This document shows positions 8,914-16,613 of a stretch of 64,000 bases of DNA, piece by piece. The translations under genes were made by a program, and so were the position numbers. The stretch is from Streptomyces caelestis (lineage in GTDB: Bacteria > Actinomycetota > Actinomycetes > Streptomycetales > Streptomycetaceae): positions 81,634 through 145,633 of the forward strand of contig NZ_LGCN01000212.1 of the NCBI RefSeq assembly GCF_001279005.1, read 5' to 3'. Numbering within the stretch: the first letter of the stretch is position 1; each line of letters begins with the position of its first letter. The notes under the pieces were generated by a model that had not been told where the DNA came from, did no database searches, and saw only the letters and a list, made by a program, of their open reading frames with translations.

Positions 8914-9177
8914 TTACTCGCCGTCGACGACGAGCGTGTTGGCGCAGGTGAGCTCACCCTTGCCGGAGCAGGTCTGCGACGTCGCGTTGCCGACGCGGAC
9001 CTTTCCGTCCTTCTCGGTGAGCCGGTGCTCACTCACCTGCACGCAGCGAAGGTGGCCCTTCTCGTTCTCGGTACAGGTGCCGGAGTTCTCGGCGCCGACG
9101 GCCTGCGCGGCACCGAGGCCGATCAGAGCGAGGCTTCCCAGGAGGCCCGCCGCCGCGATCTTCTTCGAGTGGAACAT
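8914..9177 (-). CDS. Small secreted four-Cys protein, cassette member A2
   Basis: 87-residue paralogue of the protein at 8008-8286. The start ATG at 9177 has AAGGAAAAGG upstream; longer upstream frame lacks a site. Signal peptide MFHSKKIAAAGLLGSLALIG. Cys35, Cys45, Cys70 and Cys78 keep the four-Cys pattern, while the residues between have diverged strongly, so the duplication is not very recent or the mature part evolves fast. It lies 3' of B2 and 5' of B1 on the same strand. No known family. Confidence 0.75.
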   Translation of the reverse strand: MFHSKKIAAAGLLGSLALIGLGAAQAVGAENSGTCTENEKGHLRCVQVSEHRLTEKDGKVRVGNATSQTCSGKGELTCANTLVVDGE

Positions 9178-9215
9178 CAACCTTTTCCTTGACGGTCGTG
9201 GAACGGCCGAGGGGG

Positions 9216-9269
9216 CCGGGCGGGCCCGGGATCCGCAGCACATCGGCTCGGACCACGGGACCCGCCCGG
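9216..9269. terminator. Possible hairpin between cassette genes B2 and A2
   Basis: CCGGGCGGG (9216-9224) can pair with CCCGCCCGG (9261-9269). The loop is long and partly self-complementary. It occupies the same place as the hairpin between B1 and A1 but the sequence differs. Confidence 0.35.
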
Positions 9270-9288
9270 TTCACCTGGCAGCGACTAC

Positions 9289-9558
9289 TCAGCCACCGAG
9301 GCCGAGGCTGGAGGCGCAGGCAACCGAGTTGACCTCGGTGTTCTCCGCGTTGCCCAGACCCAGGAGCGCGCCGACGCCGGCGTTCACGTCGTCGATGGCG
9401 ATCAGCGACTGGACCGAGTTGTCCTGGGCGCAGGTCGTCGTCTGCTTGTTGTCGAGCTCGAAGCTCGGCTTGTCGCCGGCGTGGCTGACGCCGGCGCCGA
9501 GGAAGCCGACGCTGCCGAGCATGGCCATCACGACGGCGGCCTTCTGGTACTTGCGCAT
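9289..9558 (-). CDS. Small secreted two-Cys protein, cassette member B2
   Basis: 89-residue paralogue of the protein at 8430-8699 and first gene of the leftward array. The ATG at 9558 follows GGAGAGGTA. The signal peptide is identical to that of B1; the mature part keeps QTTTC, QDNSVQSL, a hydrophobic GVGALLGLGNAEN segment and the second Cys (81). The B-A gene order repeats twice over 1.6 kb, so the unit of duplication was the gene pair. Expected location is the outer cell surface or medium; role unknown. Confidence 0.75.
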   Translation of the reverse strand: MRKYQKAAVVMAMLGSVGFLGAGVSHAGDKPSFELDNKQTTTCAQDNSVQSLIAIDDVNAGVGALLGLGNAENTEVNSVACASSLGLGG

Positions 9559-9583
9559 TACCTCTCCGTTTCTCGAGTGGACA

Positions 9584-9600
9584 CGGTCCGTGTTGGACCG
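9584..9600. promoter_or_regulatory. Inverted repeat CGGTCC-N5-GGACCG upstream of B2
   Basis: Same 6-5-6 inverted repeat as at 8725-8741, again starting 26 bases before the start codon of a B gene. Spacer is GTGTT here and GGGGC there. Being the 5' end of the array, this copy would control the whole array. Confidence 0.5.
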
Positions 9601-9874
9601 GTCACCGAACGTCGCCAATCTAAGCAACCCGGACGGCTTTTGGACAGTCAAAACGCCCAGATGCGCATGTTCTGTTTGAACACGCAGGTCAGGGACCCCT
9701 CTTGTTACACGGATGGATGAATGGCGCGTCGGGCACGCCCCGTGTCCGCGGCGAGGACGGCCGAGAAGCGATCCGCGGGCACTTCCGCATCACCCCTTGA
9801 AAGTCGGTGTGTTGAGCGGGGAGTTCGACTGTTCGCGGAAGGGCCGCGTTCACCTGGCCGACGAGGAGGACGTG

Positions 9875-9985
9875 ATGTCCCGTATCGCGAAGAAGGCCAC
9901 GTGCGCACGTGACGGGTCACAAAGGAGCCCCGGCCTCCTGGTGCGCCGGGGCTCCTCCCGCGCCCGCGTGTCACCTCACGCGTAG
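9875..9985 (+). pseudogene. Chaplin-like gene start, truncated (possible chpG remnant)
   Basis: An ATG with a strong site (GAGGAGGACGTG) begins MSRIAKKA, which resembles the opening MSRIAKA- of short Streptomyces chaplin signal peptides, then the frame turns into Arg/Ser-rich sequence with no hydrophobic core and runs through a terminator hairpin to a stop. In S. coelicolor the chaplin gene chpG lies beside melC2, the gene next to this remnant. I infer that a chaplin gene was here and lost nearly all of its coding part. Eight residues is thin evidence, so chance is possible. The rest of the 9559-9975 gap holds the B2 leader and nothing else I recognise. Confidence 0.35.
9923..9956. terminator. 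Hairpin terminator 3' of melC2
   Basis: 12-bp perfect stem AGGAGCCCCGGC / GCCGGGGCTCCT with a 10-base loop, 20 bases beyond the melC2 stop; it would also end transcripts coming from the chaplin remnant. Confidence 0.75.
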
Positions 9986-10842
9986 CGGTACGTCTCGCCG
10001 ACGTCCTCCAGCTCACCGGGGCTCACGTCCCACGGCGGCAGCTTCTCGTGGCGGGAGACGACCCGGCCGTGCTGCTCGTCGCCGGAGCCCGGCGCGGTCG
10101 CGGGCAGGTAGCGGGCCCCGCCGTGCCGGCGCTGCCAGCGGTACCACTGCAGGTCGACGAAGGCGTGGTGCAGCCAGAAGGCGGGGTCGTTGACGGAGGC
10201 GGCGGTGAGCATGACGCCGCCGATCCAGCGGTGCACCCGGTTGTGGTTGCGCCACGACGCGCTGCCCCGGCCGGTGCCCCAGCCCTCCAGCCTGTTGCGG
10301 AAGCCCTTCGTGACCGTCGAGTCCCAGGGCGCCGCGTCGTAGGCGGGGTCCTTCAGCGCCCACTCCAGATCACTCTTCGTCGGCAGGTCGATCGGATCGG
10401 CACGGCGGCCGAGGTCCCGGGTGAGGAACTCCCTGTCGGACACGCCCACCCGGAGCCTCCAGTTCCCCTCCTGGTACGCGAACGGGCCCGTCGTCACCTG
10501 GCGGTCGGAGCGGCGCCCGTTGCCGCCGAGGAGATCCGCCGTCCACGGCGTGGAGCGGGCCGTGCGATCGCGGGTCCAGTCCCAGTACGGCAGGGTCACC
10601 GAGGAGTCCACCCGGCGCAGCGCCTCCTCCAGGTCGAGCAGGAACCGGCGGTGCCAGGGCAGGAAGGAGGGCGCCATGTGGGCGGTGCGCAGTCCGCGCT
10701 CGCCGTCGGAGGCGTAGTACGCGATGTGCGTCCGCACGAACTCGTCGTACTCGCCGCGCCGTTTGACCTCGAGCAGCGCGTTCACGAAGCGGCGTTTCTC
10801 GGTCGCCGTGAGGGTGGCGGCGTCCTTACGCACGTACGCCAT
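9976..10842 (-). CDS. melC2: Tyrosinase MelC2
   Basis: Binuclear type-3 copper enzyme of 288 residues that hydroxylates monophenols and oxidises o-diphenols to quinones, the start of melanin formation. Start ATG at 10842 has GGGGAGG upstream. CuA ligands are His39, His55 and His64 (THIAYY, AHMAPSFLPWHRRF), CuB ligands are His200, His204 and His226 (NHNRVHRW, FWLHHAFVD). It is somewhat longer than the usual 273 residues through loop insertions. It has no signal peptide: the family is exported through Tat as a complex with MelC1, which also loads copper. Its start overlaps the end of melC1 by 17 bases. Confidence 0.96.
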   Translation of the reverse strand: MAYVRKDAATLTATEKRRFVNALLEVKRRGEYDEFVRTHIAYYASDGERGLRTAHMAPSFLPWHRRFLLDLEEALRRVDSSVTLPYWDWTRDRTARSTPWTADLLGGNGRRSDRQVTTGPFAYQEGNWRLRVGVSDREFLTRDLGRRADPIDLPTKSDLEWALKDPAYDAAPWDSTVTKGFRNRLEGWGTGRGSASWRNHNRVHRWIGGVMLTAASVNDPAFWLHHAFVDLQWYRWQRRHGGARYLPATAPGSGDEQHGRVVSRHEKLPPWDVSPGELEDVGETYRYA

Positions 10843-11266
10843 GCCGGCCTCCCCGGTGCTGGTGCCGCGGTTCCGTACCGGCCTCGCGCAGCCGCTCGCC
10901 GGGGGCGAGGGCGTCCGCGGCGGCACGGGCGGCGTCGAGCGGTGTCGGGTAGGAGCAGTAGTGGTCGACCATGCTCAGCCAGGTGCCGTCGGCCCGGCGC
11001 ATCAGGTGCAGGGGGCGGCCGTCGAGGGTGACGTGCCAGTGGCCGTCCGCGGTCCGTACGCCTTGGATGCGGCGGCCCCGGTGCATCCGGTCGAAGGAGG
11101 CGCGGCCCGGGGCCCTTTCCGGTGCACGGAAGGCGGCGAGCAGGGGCGCCAGGGCCGCGGTGAGCGCGCCGGTGCGCAGTCCGCGTGCCACGTCCCGCCG
11201 CGTTCTGCCCCCCGGCACGGCTGACGGCTGCGTGCCTTTCGGGGTTCCGTCGATTCCGATGGCCAT
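10826..11266 (-). CDS. melC1: Tyrosinase cofactor / caddie protein MelC1 (Tat substrate)
   Basis: 146-residue partner of tyrosinase. Start chosen at ATG 11266 (AGGGAG 10 bases upstream). N-terminus carries a twin-arginine signal (GGRTRRDVARG then a hydrophobic run to about residue 47). The rest is the caddie domain (RRIQGVRTADGHW, DGRPLHLMRRADGTW, MVDHYCSYPTP) that inserts a Tyr into the active site of MelC2, delivers copper and carries MelC2 through the Tat pore. It ends in a His/Arg-rich tail overlapping the melC2 start. Cotranscribed with melC2, likely translationally coupled. Confidence 0.95.
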   Translation of the reverse strand: MAIGIDGTPKGTQPSAVPGGRTRRDVARGLRTGALTAALAPLLAAFRAPERAPGRASFDRMHRGRRIQGVRTADGHWHVTLDGRPLHLMRRADGTWLSMVDHYCSYPTPLDAARAAADALAPGERLREAGTEPRHQHRGGRHGVRA

Positions 11267-11316
11267 CGATCCAACTCCCTTGTTCGTGCTCGTACGGTTG
11301 TCCATGGAAACGAACG

Positions 11317-11352
11317 AAATCCGGCCCCCAGTGGAAACTGGGGGCCGGATTT
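11317..11352. terminator. 16-bp hairpin terminator with GGAA loop
   Basis: Perfect stem AAATCCGGCCCCCAGT / ACTGGGGGCCGGATTT. It lies 14 bases past the stop of the small secreted gene at 11366 and just upstream of melC1, so melC1 is a separate transcription unit whose promoter must lie between 11267 and the hairpin. Confidence 0.85.
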
Positions 11353-11365
11353 CTCGGGGTGCTTT

Positions 11366-11635
11366 TCAGGCGTGCAGCCCCAGGTCGCCGTGGACCGGCT
11401 TGGCCTCGTTCGCCACGGCCGCCGCTTCCTTCGTCGTCGTGAGCAGCCTGGTCTCGTCGGTGTCGAGCGCCTCCGACTCCTGCAGCGGCGCCATCTCGAA
11501 GGGGACCGCGGTGCGCAGACCGGTGTCCAGTCCGGTGGACGCCAGGTCGGTGGACTCCGCGGCCTGCGCGGGCGCGGCGAAACCGGCGGCGATCAGGGTT
11601 CCGGCGAGGACGGCGGCAGCCTTCAGGGACTTCAT
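11366..11635 (-). CDS. Small secreted protein, unknown
   Basis: 89-residue predicted secreted protein with site AAAGGAAC before the ATG. Signal peptide MKSLKAAAVLAGTLIAAGFA, cleaved after AQA (about residue 25). The mature part of about 64 residues has no Cys, is acidic, and contains short STDLASTGLDTGLR and EAAAVANEAKP segments. No family recognised. It has its own strong terminator. It sits in a run of exported proteins around melC, so a surface or extracellular role is likely but unproven. Confidence 0.7.
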   Translation of the reverse strand: MKSLKAAAVLAGTLIAAGFAAPAQAAESTDLASTGLDTGLRTAVPFEMAPLQESEALDTDETRLLTTTKEAAAVANEAKPVHGDLGLHA

Positions 11636-11779
11636 CGTGTTCCTTTCTTCGGCGACGCGGGGACCGGCCGCCGGAGGGGAATTCTGTCGCCGTGCCTAAC
11701 GATCCCCGGCCGGAGCGGAAACCGTGGAGCCGAAGATTGGCAAGTCCTCATATGAGAGTTTTTCGAGGACGGCGGAGTG

Positions 11780-12475
11780 TCACGAGGACGGCAGCAGCAG
11801 CACCGGGGGAAGTGCGGGGAGCGTGACGCCCGCGAGCAGCGGCGGCTGCACGGGGTCGGCCGGCGCGGGCAGGGTCGACGCCTGGGGCCCGGTGCCGAGC
11901 AGTTCGGCGACGAGGTCGTCCACCAGGGCCAGCAACTCGTCGAGCAGCGAGTCCTCCTGAGCGGTGCTCGGGTCCGCGGTGGCGCTCTCGTCCGCCTCGG
12001 TGTCCTCCTCCGCGTCCGCGGTGGTACCGGTGTCGAGCCGGAGCAGGTCGAGGAGGGCGTCGAGGACCTCCCGCAGGGTGGCCATCTCCTCGCTCGTGAG
12101 GTCGTCCTCGGTGGCGGCCGGCGCCGTGTCGTCCGTGGTCGTGGTCGTGATCGTGACCGAAGACGACGGTTCGGCCGTGGTCACCGGGTCCTCGTCGGCC
12201 GCCTTCGCCAGGGCGTCCTTCGCCGCGTCGCCCAGCTTCCTGGCCTCGGAGGCGGGCAGCCGGCCTTCGCCCTTCTCGAGCGCGGCCTCCAGCAGGCCGA
12301 CGACCGGAGCGAGCCCCGGCTCGTCCGCCTCGACGGTCCTGGCCTGCGCGAGCAACGCGGCGGGGAACGCCGCGCGGTCGTGCTCGACGGCCATGGCGGC
12401 CGGGCCGGTGAGGCCGGCGAGGAGGGCGGCGCACAGTGCGCCGAGTGTGATGCGCCGGGCAGGCAGAGCGCGCAT
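11780..12475 (-). CDS. Secreted acidic protein, unknown
   Basis: 231-residue exported protein; AAAGGAAC precedes the ATG. Signal peptide MRALPARRITLGALCAALLAG, cleaved after AMA. The mature chain is helical at first (AALLAQARTVEADEPG..., KLGDAAKDALAKAADED), then a Thr/Ser/Asp-rich linker with a TTTTT run, then a second Leu-rich acidic helical pair (LREVLDALLDLLRL, LLDELLALVDDLVAELL) and a Pro/Leu-rich end. No Cys, no sortase motif, no enzyme motif. Faces the exopolysaccharide cluster divergently across a 339-base gap. Unknown function. Confidence 0.7.
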   Translation of the reverse strand: MRALPARRITLGALCAALLAGLTGPAAMAVEHDRAAFPAALLAQARTVEADEPGLAPVVGLLEAALEKGEGRLPASEARKLGDAAKDALAKAADEDPVTTAEPSSSVTITTTTTDDTAPAATEDDLTSEEMATLREVLDALLDLLRLDTGTTADAEEDTEADESATADPSTAQEDSLLDELLALVDDLVAELLGTGPQASTLPAPADPVQPPLLAGVTLPALPPVLLLPSS

Positions 12476-12814
12476 GGGGGTTCCTTTCGCGGGCTTCGGA
12501 TCTTGAAGCCCACCGTGGAAGCACCCGAGGGCCCCCGCAACCGGGTGTGCGCCATTCGGTTCCCCGCTCCCCGGCCGACTCGCGTTCCGCCCGGCGGAGC
12601 CTCGGGGAAGCGGTGGGACGGGCGGGCCAACTCCTTCTCCTTCCCTGAATAGGTTTCACGATTCCAACACACTTGATGCCTTTCATCGAATTTCGAGGAG
12701 TTTGTCCGTTTGGTGACTAGAGTTGCGAACCTCCCGAGCATCCTCATGGGCGGCCGCACCGCACTCGTCCCCGCTGCTGCCACCGCCACCCTGTTCCGAA
12801 AGGCTCCGACGGTC
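12476..12814. other. Divergent promoter region, no gene seen
   Basis: 339 bases between a leftward secreted-protein gene and the rightward glycan cluster. It must hold both promoters. An A/T-richer patch around 12646-12690 (AATAGGTTTCACGATTCC, TTCATCGAATTTCGAGG) is the most promoter-like part. No operator-like repeat stood out. Confidence 0.4.
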
Positions 12815-13900
12815 ATGCGCCAAACCCCGGGTCAGATGCTTCGCCATGCGGCGGTGGGCGTCCTCTCCCTCGCAGCGATGTGGGCATCCTGCGGCCCCGC
12901 GGCCGCCGCGCCGCTCGCGCCCTCCCCGGAGGCCGACGGCCTCGCCTTCTCCCAGCGGTACCGCGCGGTCCAGCACGGCGGCATCGTGCGGGCCGCCAAC
13001 TCCTCCGCCACCTGCCGTGCCCAGGCGTCCTCGTGCCGGGACGTGCAGGCGGGCGGCCCCGGGGCGAACGGCGACTTCGACATGTTCTACGTCGACGTCG
13101 ACAGCGACCCGAACACGTACAACTCCTCCCGCGCGGAGGTCCGTCTGCCCGCCGGCTCCCGGGTCACGTACGCCCGCCTGTACTGGGGCGGCAACCTGCT
13201 CGCCGGTGAGCAGAAGCCGTGGCAGGACAACGGGCGGGTGCTGATCGCCGAGCCCGGCGGGGAGTACAAGGAGCTGCTCGCCGACACGGTGGTGGGACAC
13301 CGGGTGGCGGACGGCGCGGACGCCTTCCAGGCCTCGGCGGACGTGACGGAACTGGTGCGGGACAGCGCGCCGGGGCTGTACACGGTGGCGCAGGTCAACG
13401 TGGCCATGGGCAGGTCGGCGGCCGGGACCTGGGGCGGCTGGACGCTGGTGGTGGCGTACGAGAACCCGGCGGAGCCGCTGCGGCACCTCGCGCTCTGGGA
13501 CGGCTTCGCCCCGCTGGGCGGCCGCTCGGGGGTCGAGATGCCGCTGAGCGGCCTGCCGTTCCCGGCGGGCGCCGGGGGCCGGGCGGGGCTGGTGGCGTAC
13601 AACGGCGACCGCGGCACCACCGGCGACTCGCTCGTCCTCACCGCCGGCGGGCCCACCCCCACCGCGTTCACCGACCGGGCCAACCCCTTCGACGACGTCC
13701 TGAACTCCACCATCGCCGACCCCGGCGGCGCGTCCCCCGCGCGGGTGCCGGCGTACGCCAACACCCTCGGCTACGACTCCGACGTGTTCGACCTCGAAGG
13801 GGCCCTGCCGCGCGCCGGTGACCGGGCGGCCTTCCGGCTCACGTCCCAGCGGGACGCGGCATGGGCCGGCGTGCTCTTCGCCGCCGTCGACGCCCGGTGA
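12815..13900 (+). CDS. Secreted DUF3344-type protein
   Basis: 361-residue predicted exported protein. I place the start at ATG 12815 (MRQTPGQMLRHA...), the nearest start giving a normal signal peptide (hydrophobic to about residue 33, cut near AAA-AP); an upstream in-frame start at 12710 would bury it. The body is a beta-rich domain with the family blocks GDFDMFYVDVDSDPNTYNSS, RLYWGGNL, TWGGWTLVVAYE and LGYDSDVFD, matching what I know as DUF3344. The function of that domain is unknown. Its stop overlaps the next start (TGATG), so it is the first gene of the glycan operon and could be a surface partner of the polymer. Confidence 0.75.
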   Translation: MRQTPGQMLRHAAVGVLSLAAMWASCGPAAAAPLAPSPEADGLAFSQRYRAVQHGGIVRAANSSATCRAQASSCRDVQAGGPGANGDFDMFYVDVDSDPNTYNSSRAEVRLPAGSRVTYARLYWGGNLLAGEQKPWQDNGRVLIAEPGGEYKELLADTVVGHRVADGADAFQASADVTELVRDSAPGLYTVAQVNVAMGRSAAGTWGGWTLVVAYENPAEPLRHLALWDGFAPLGGRSGVEMPLSGLPFPAGAGGRAGLVAYNGDRGTTGDSLVLTAGGPTPTAFTDRANPFDDVLNSTIADPGGASPARVPAYANTLGYDSDVFDLEGALPRAGDRAAFRLTSQRDAAWAGVLFAAVDAR

Positions 13901-15186
13901 TGGACGCCCTCGCGCCGAGCGCCCTCAGAAGCGAGAAGACCGTGCCCGTGTACCCGTCGACCGCCTGTCACCGGCCGCGCGTCCTGCACCTCACCCAGCC
14001 GGTGGACGGCGGAGTGGCCCGTGTCGTGACGGACCTGGTGCGGGCCCAGCTCGCGGACGGCCTGGACGTCACCGCGATCTGCCCCGACAGCGCGCTCTCC
14101 GGCCGGCTGCGGTCGCTCGGCGCGCACGTGCGGCACTGGAGTGCGACGCGTTCGCCGGGCGCCTCGCTGGCGCGGGAGGTACGGCAGCTGGCCCGGCTGA
14201 TCGACGAGGTGCGCCCCGATCTGGTGCACGCGCACAGCGCGAAGGCCGGGCTCGCCGGGCGGCTCGCGGTGCGCGGGCGCATCCCCACGGTGTTCCAGCC
14301 GCACGCCTGGTCGTTCGAGGCGGTGGGCGGGAGCACCGCGGCCCTCGCGCTGCGCTGGGAACGGTGGGCGGCCCGCTGGGCCTCACGGGTGGTGTGCGTG
14401 AGCGAGGCGGAACGCGCCACCGGCGTGCACGCCGGGATCACCGGCCGCTGGACCGTCGTGCCCAACGGCATCGACCCCGACCGCTTCCGCCCGGCGCCCG
14501 TCGGCCCCGTACGGGCCGGGCTCGCGCCGCTGGCCGGGCTGCGCGAGGGGGCGCCGCTCGTCGTGTGCGTGGGGCGGCTGTGCCGGCAGAAGGGGCAGGA
14601 CGTCCTGCTGCGGGCCTGGGACACCGTGCTGCGCCGGGTGCCCGAGGCCCGTCTCGTGCTGGTCGGCGACGGGCCGGACCGTGACCGGCTGCGCGCGGTC
14701 GCGCCCGGATCCGTGCTGTTCGCGGGGGCCGTCGCGGACGCCTCCCTCTGGTACCAGGCCGCCGACCTCGTCGTCCTGCCGTCCCGCTGGGAGGGCATGG
14801 CGCTGGCCCCGCTGGAGGCGATGGCCTGCGGGCGGCCCGTGGTCGTCACGGACGTCGACGGCGCCCGCGAGAGCCTGCCGCCCTCCTTCGCCGCCCCGTG
14901 CGTGGTGCCGCCGGAGGACCCCCGGGCCCTGGCGGGAGCGGTCGGCGAGCTGCTGCTCGACCCGGCGCTGCGTGCGTCCCTCGGCGACCGGGGCCGCCGG
15001 CACGTGCTGTCCCTCCACGACGTGCGGCACACCGCGCGAGCGGTCGCCGACATCTACCACGACCTGCTCGGCACCCGGCCCGTCGCGACGAGGACACGCC
15101 CCTGTCGGGTGGCCGGGGACGCCGAGGCCGACCGGACGACATCGCGCGTCGAGTCCTTTGAGTACAGGGAGTCCATCCACTCGTGA
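13900..15186 (+). CDS. GT4-family glycosyltransferase 1
   Basis: 428-residue GT-B fold glycosyltransferase. N-terminal domain begins HRPRVLHLTQPVDGGVARVV, typical of GT4 acceptor domains; the C-terminal donor domain has VPNGIDPDRF, VCVGRLCRQKGQD, VGDGPDRDRL and the EGMALAPLEAMACG E-x7-E motif that contacts the nucleotide-sugar. Cytoplasmic, adding a sugar from a nucleotide donor to a lipid-linked intermediate. Starts in the stop of the gene before it and overlaps the start of the sugar-phosphate transferase after it. Donor sugar cannot be told. Confidence 0.88.
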   Translation: MDALAPSALRSEKTVPVYPSTACHRPRVLHLTQPVDGGVARVVTDLVRAQLADGLDVTAICPDSALSGRLRSLGAHVRHWSATRSPGASLAREVRQLARLIDEVRPDLVHAHSAKAGLAGRLAVRGRIPTVFQPHAWSFEAVGGSTAALALRWERWAARWASRVVCVSEAERATGVHAGITGRWTVVPNGIDPDRFRPAPVGPVRAGLAPLAGLREGAPLVVCVGRLCRQKGQDVLLRAWDTVLRRVPEARLVLVGDGPDRDRLRAVAPGSVLFAGAVADASLWYQAADLVVLPSRWEGMALAPLEAMACGRPVVVTDVDGARESLPPSFAAPCVVPPEDPRALAGAVGELLLDPALRASLGDRGRRHVLSLHDVRHTARAVADIYHDLLGTRPVATRTRPCRVAGDAEADRTTSRVESFEYRESIHS

Positions 15187-16607
15187 CCGCCGAACGCACC
15201 GTGTCCTCCCCCGGCGTGACGCCGCGGGACCACGGATTCCCCTCACCCGTCTCCGTCGTGCCGCCGCGCGGCGCCGACACCGGCCCCCGGCTGCCCGCCG
15301 CGCCGCCCCGGACGGCCTCACCGCTGCCGCTGCTCGTCGCGGACGGCGCCGCCCTCCTGCCCGCCGCGCTGGTGCTGCCCGGGGCCCAGCGCCATCCACT
15401 GCTCGTCGCCCTGCTGATCGCGGTGTCGCTGCTGCTGCGCCCGCGCGACACCCGGCCGCCGGTGCCGGGGCTCCTGGAGGAACTGCCCGCCGTGTGCGGC
15501 CGTGTCGCGGTGGCCTGGGCGGCCGGCGCGGTGCTGTGGGCGGCGTACCGGCCACAGGACGCGCTGTCCGCCGGCACCGTGCTGACCGGGCTCGCCGTGC
15601 AGGCGGCGGCGGCCTGCGCGCTGCGCGCGGTCGTGCACGGGCGGCGGCGGGCCGCGCTGCTGCGCCGCCCGCACGCCGCGCTCGTCGTCGGGCCGGCCGC
15701 GACCGCGCAGCGCGTGGCCGCCGCCGTGCTGCGCGACCCGCGGTGCGGGGTGCGGCCGGTGGGGATCGTCGCCGGGCAGTCGGACGGCGCCGAGGGCGTG
15801 CCGGTGCTGCGCACGGACGAGGAGGTCGAGCGGGCGGTCATCCAGAACGGGGTGCGGGCGGTGCTCGCCGTCCATCCCTCGGTGCGGACCGAACAGGGGC
15901 CGCTGCTGCGGTCGCTGGCCGCGTCGGGCTGCACGGTCTGGGAGGTGGACGCCGACCCGGCGCCGTACCCGGCGCGGGAGCGGCTGGCCGGGTTCTCCTG
16001 CCGGCGGCTGGACTTCGCCCCGGCGCGCGGCGGCGGCCTCGGCAAGCGGATGCTCGACGTCCTGGTCTCGGGGACGCTGCTGCTGCTGGTCAGCCCGCTG
16101 CTGCTGGTGTGCGCGGTGACGCTCCGACTGGCCGACGGGCCGGGGGTGGTGTTCCGGCAGGAGCGCATCGGCCGGAACGGGCAGCCGTTCACGCTGCTGA
16201 AGTTCCGCACCCACCGTCCGGTCGACGAGCGCGAGTCGGCGACCCGGTGGAGCGTGGCCAACGAGCACGAGATGCGCTGGTTCTGCCGCATGCTGCGGCG
16301 CACCTCGCTGGACGAGCTGCTCCAGCTGTGGAACGTGCTGCGCGGCGACATGAGCCTGGTCGGGCCCCGGCCCGAACGGCCTTACTTCGTCACTCAGTTC
16401 AGCCAGACATACCCGGGTTACGCGACCCGGCACCGGATGCGCACCGGCATCACCGGTCTGGCGCAGGTCCAGGGGCTGCGCGGCGACACCTCGATCGAGG
16501 ACCGCTGCCGGTTCGACAACGCCTACATCGACGACTGGTCGCTGTGGCGGGACGTCTGCATCCTGCTGCGCACCGCGACCACGCTGGTCCGCCCGACGGG
16601 GAGCTGA
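15183..16607 (+). CDS. Polyprenyl-phosphate sugar-1-phosphate transferase (initiating enzyme)
   Basis: 474-residue membrane enzyme of the bacterial sugar transferase family (WbaP/CpsE type), which moves hexose-1-phosphate from UDP-sugar to undecaprenyl phosphate and so starts each glycan repeat unit. GTG start overlaps the previous stop. Several N-terminal membrane segments, a CoA-binding-like central domain (HAALVVGPAATAQRVAA), a reentrant hydrophobic segment (GKRMLDVLVSGTLLLLVSPLL), then the catalytic blocks VFRQERIGRNG, LLKFRTH, RRTSLDELLQLWNVLRGDMS, LVGPRPERP and ITGLAQVQGLRGDTS. A very complete match. Confidence 0.92.
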   Translation: MTAERTVSSPGVTPRDHGFPSPVSVVPPRGADTGPRLPAAPPRTASPLPLLVADGAALLPAALVLPGAQRHPLLVALLIAVSLLLRPRDTRPPVPGLLEELPAVCGRVAVAWAAGAVLWAAYRPQDALSAGTVLTGLAVQAAAACALRAVVHGRRRAALLRRPHAALVVGPAATAQRVAAAVLRDPRCGVRPVGIVAGQSDGAEGVPVLRTDEEVERAVIQNGVRAVLAVHPSVRTEQGPLLRSLAASGCTVWEVDADPAPYPARERLAGFSCRRLDFAPARGGGLGKRMLDVLVSGTLLLLVSPLLLVCAVTLRLADGPGVVFRQERIGRNGQPFTLLKFRTHRPVDERESATRWSVANEHEMRWFCRMLRRTSLDELLQLWNVLRGDMSLVGPRPERPYFVTQFSQTYPGYATRHRMRTGITGLAQVQGLRGDTSIEDRCRFDNAYIDDWSLWRDVCILLRTATTLVRPTGS

Positions 16608-16613
16608 CGCCAC

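Noticed and set aside
8008..9558. Small secreted proteins considered as chaplins or rodlins
   Set aside because: They lack the chaplin SPG-LSGN, PVN-CGN and Cys spacing, and I see no convincing rodlin sequence; only size and export are shared.
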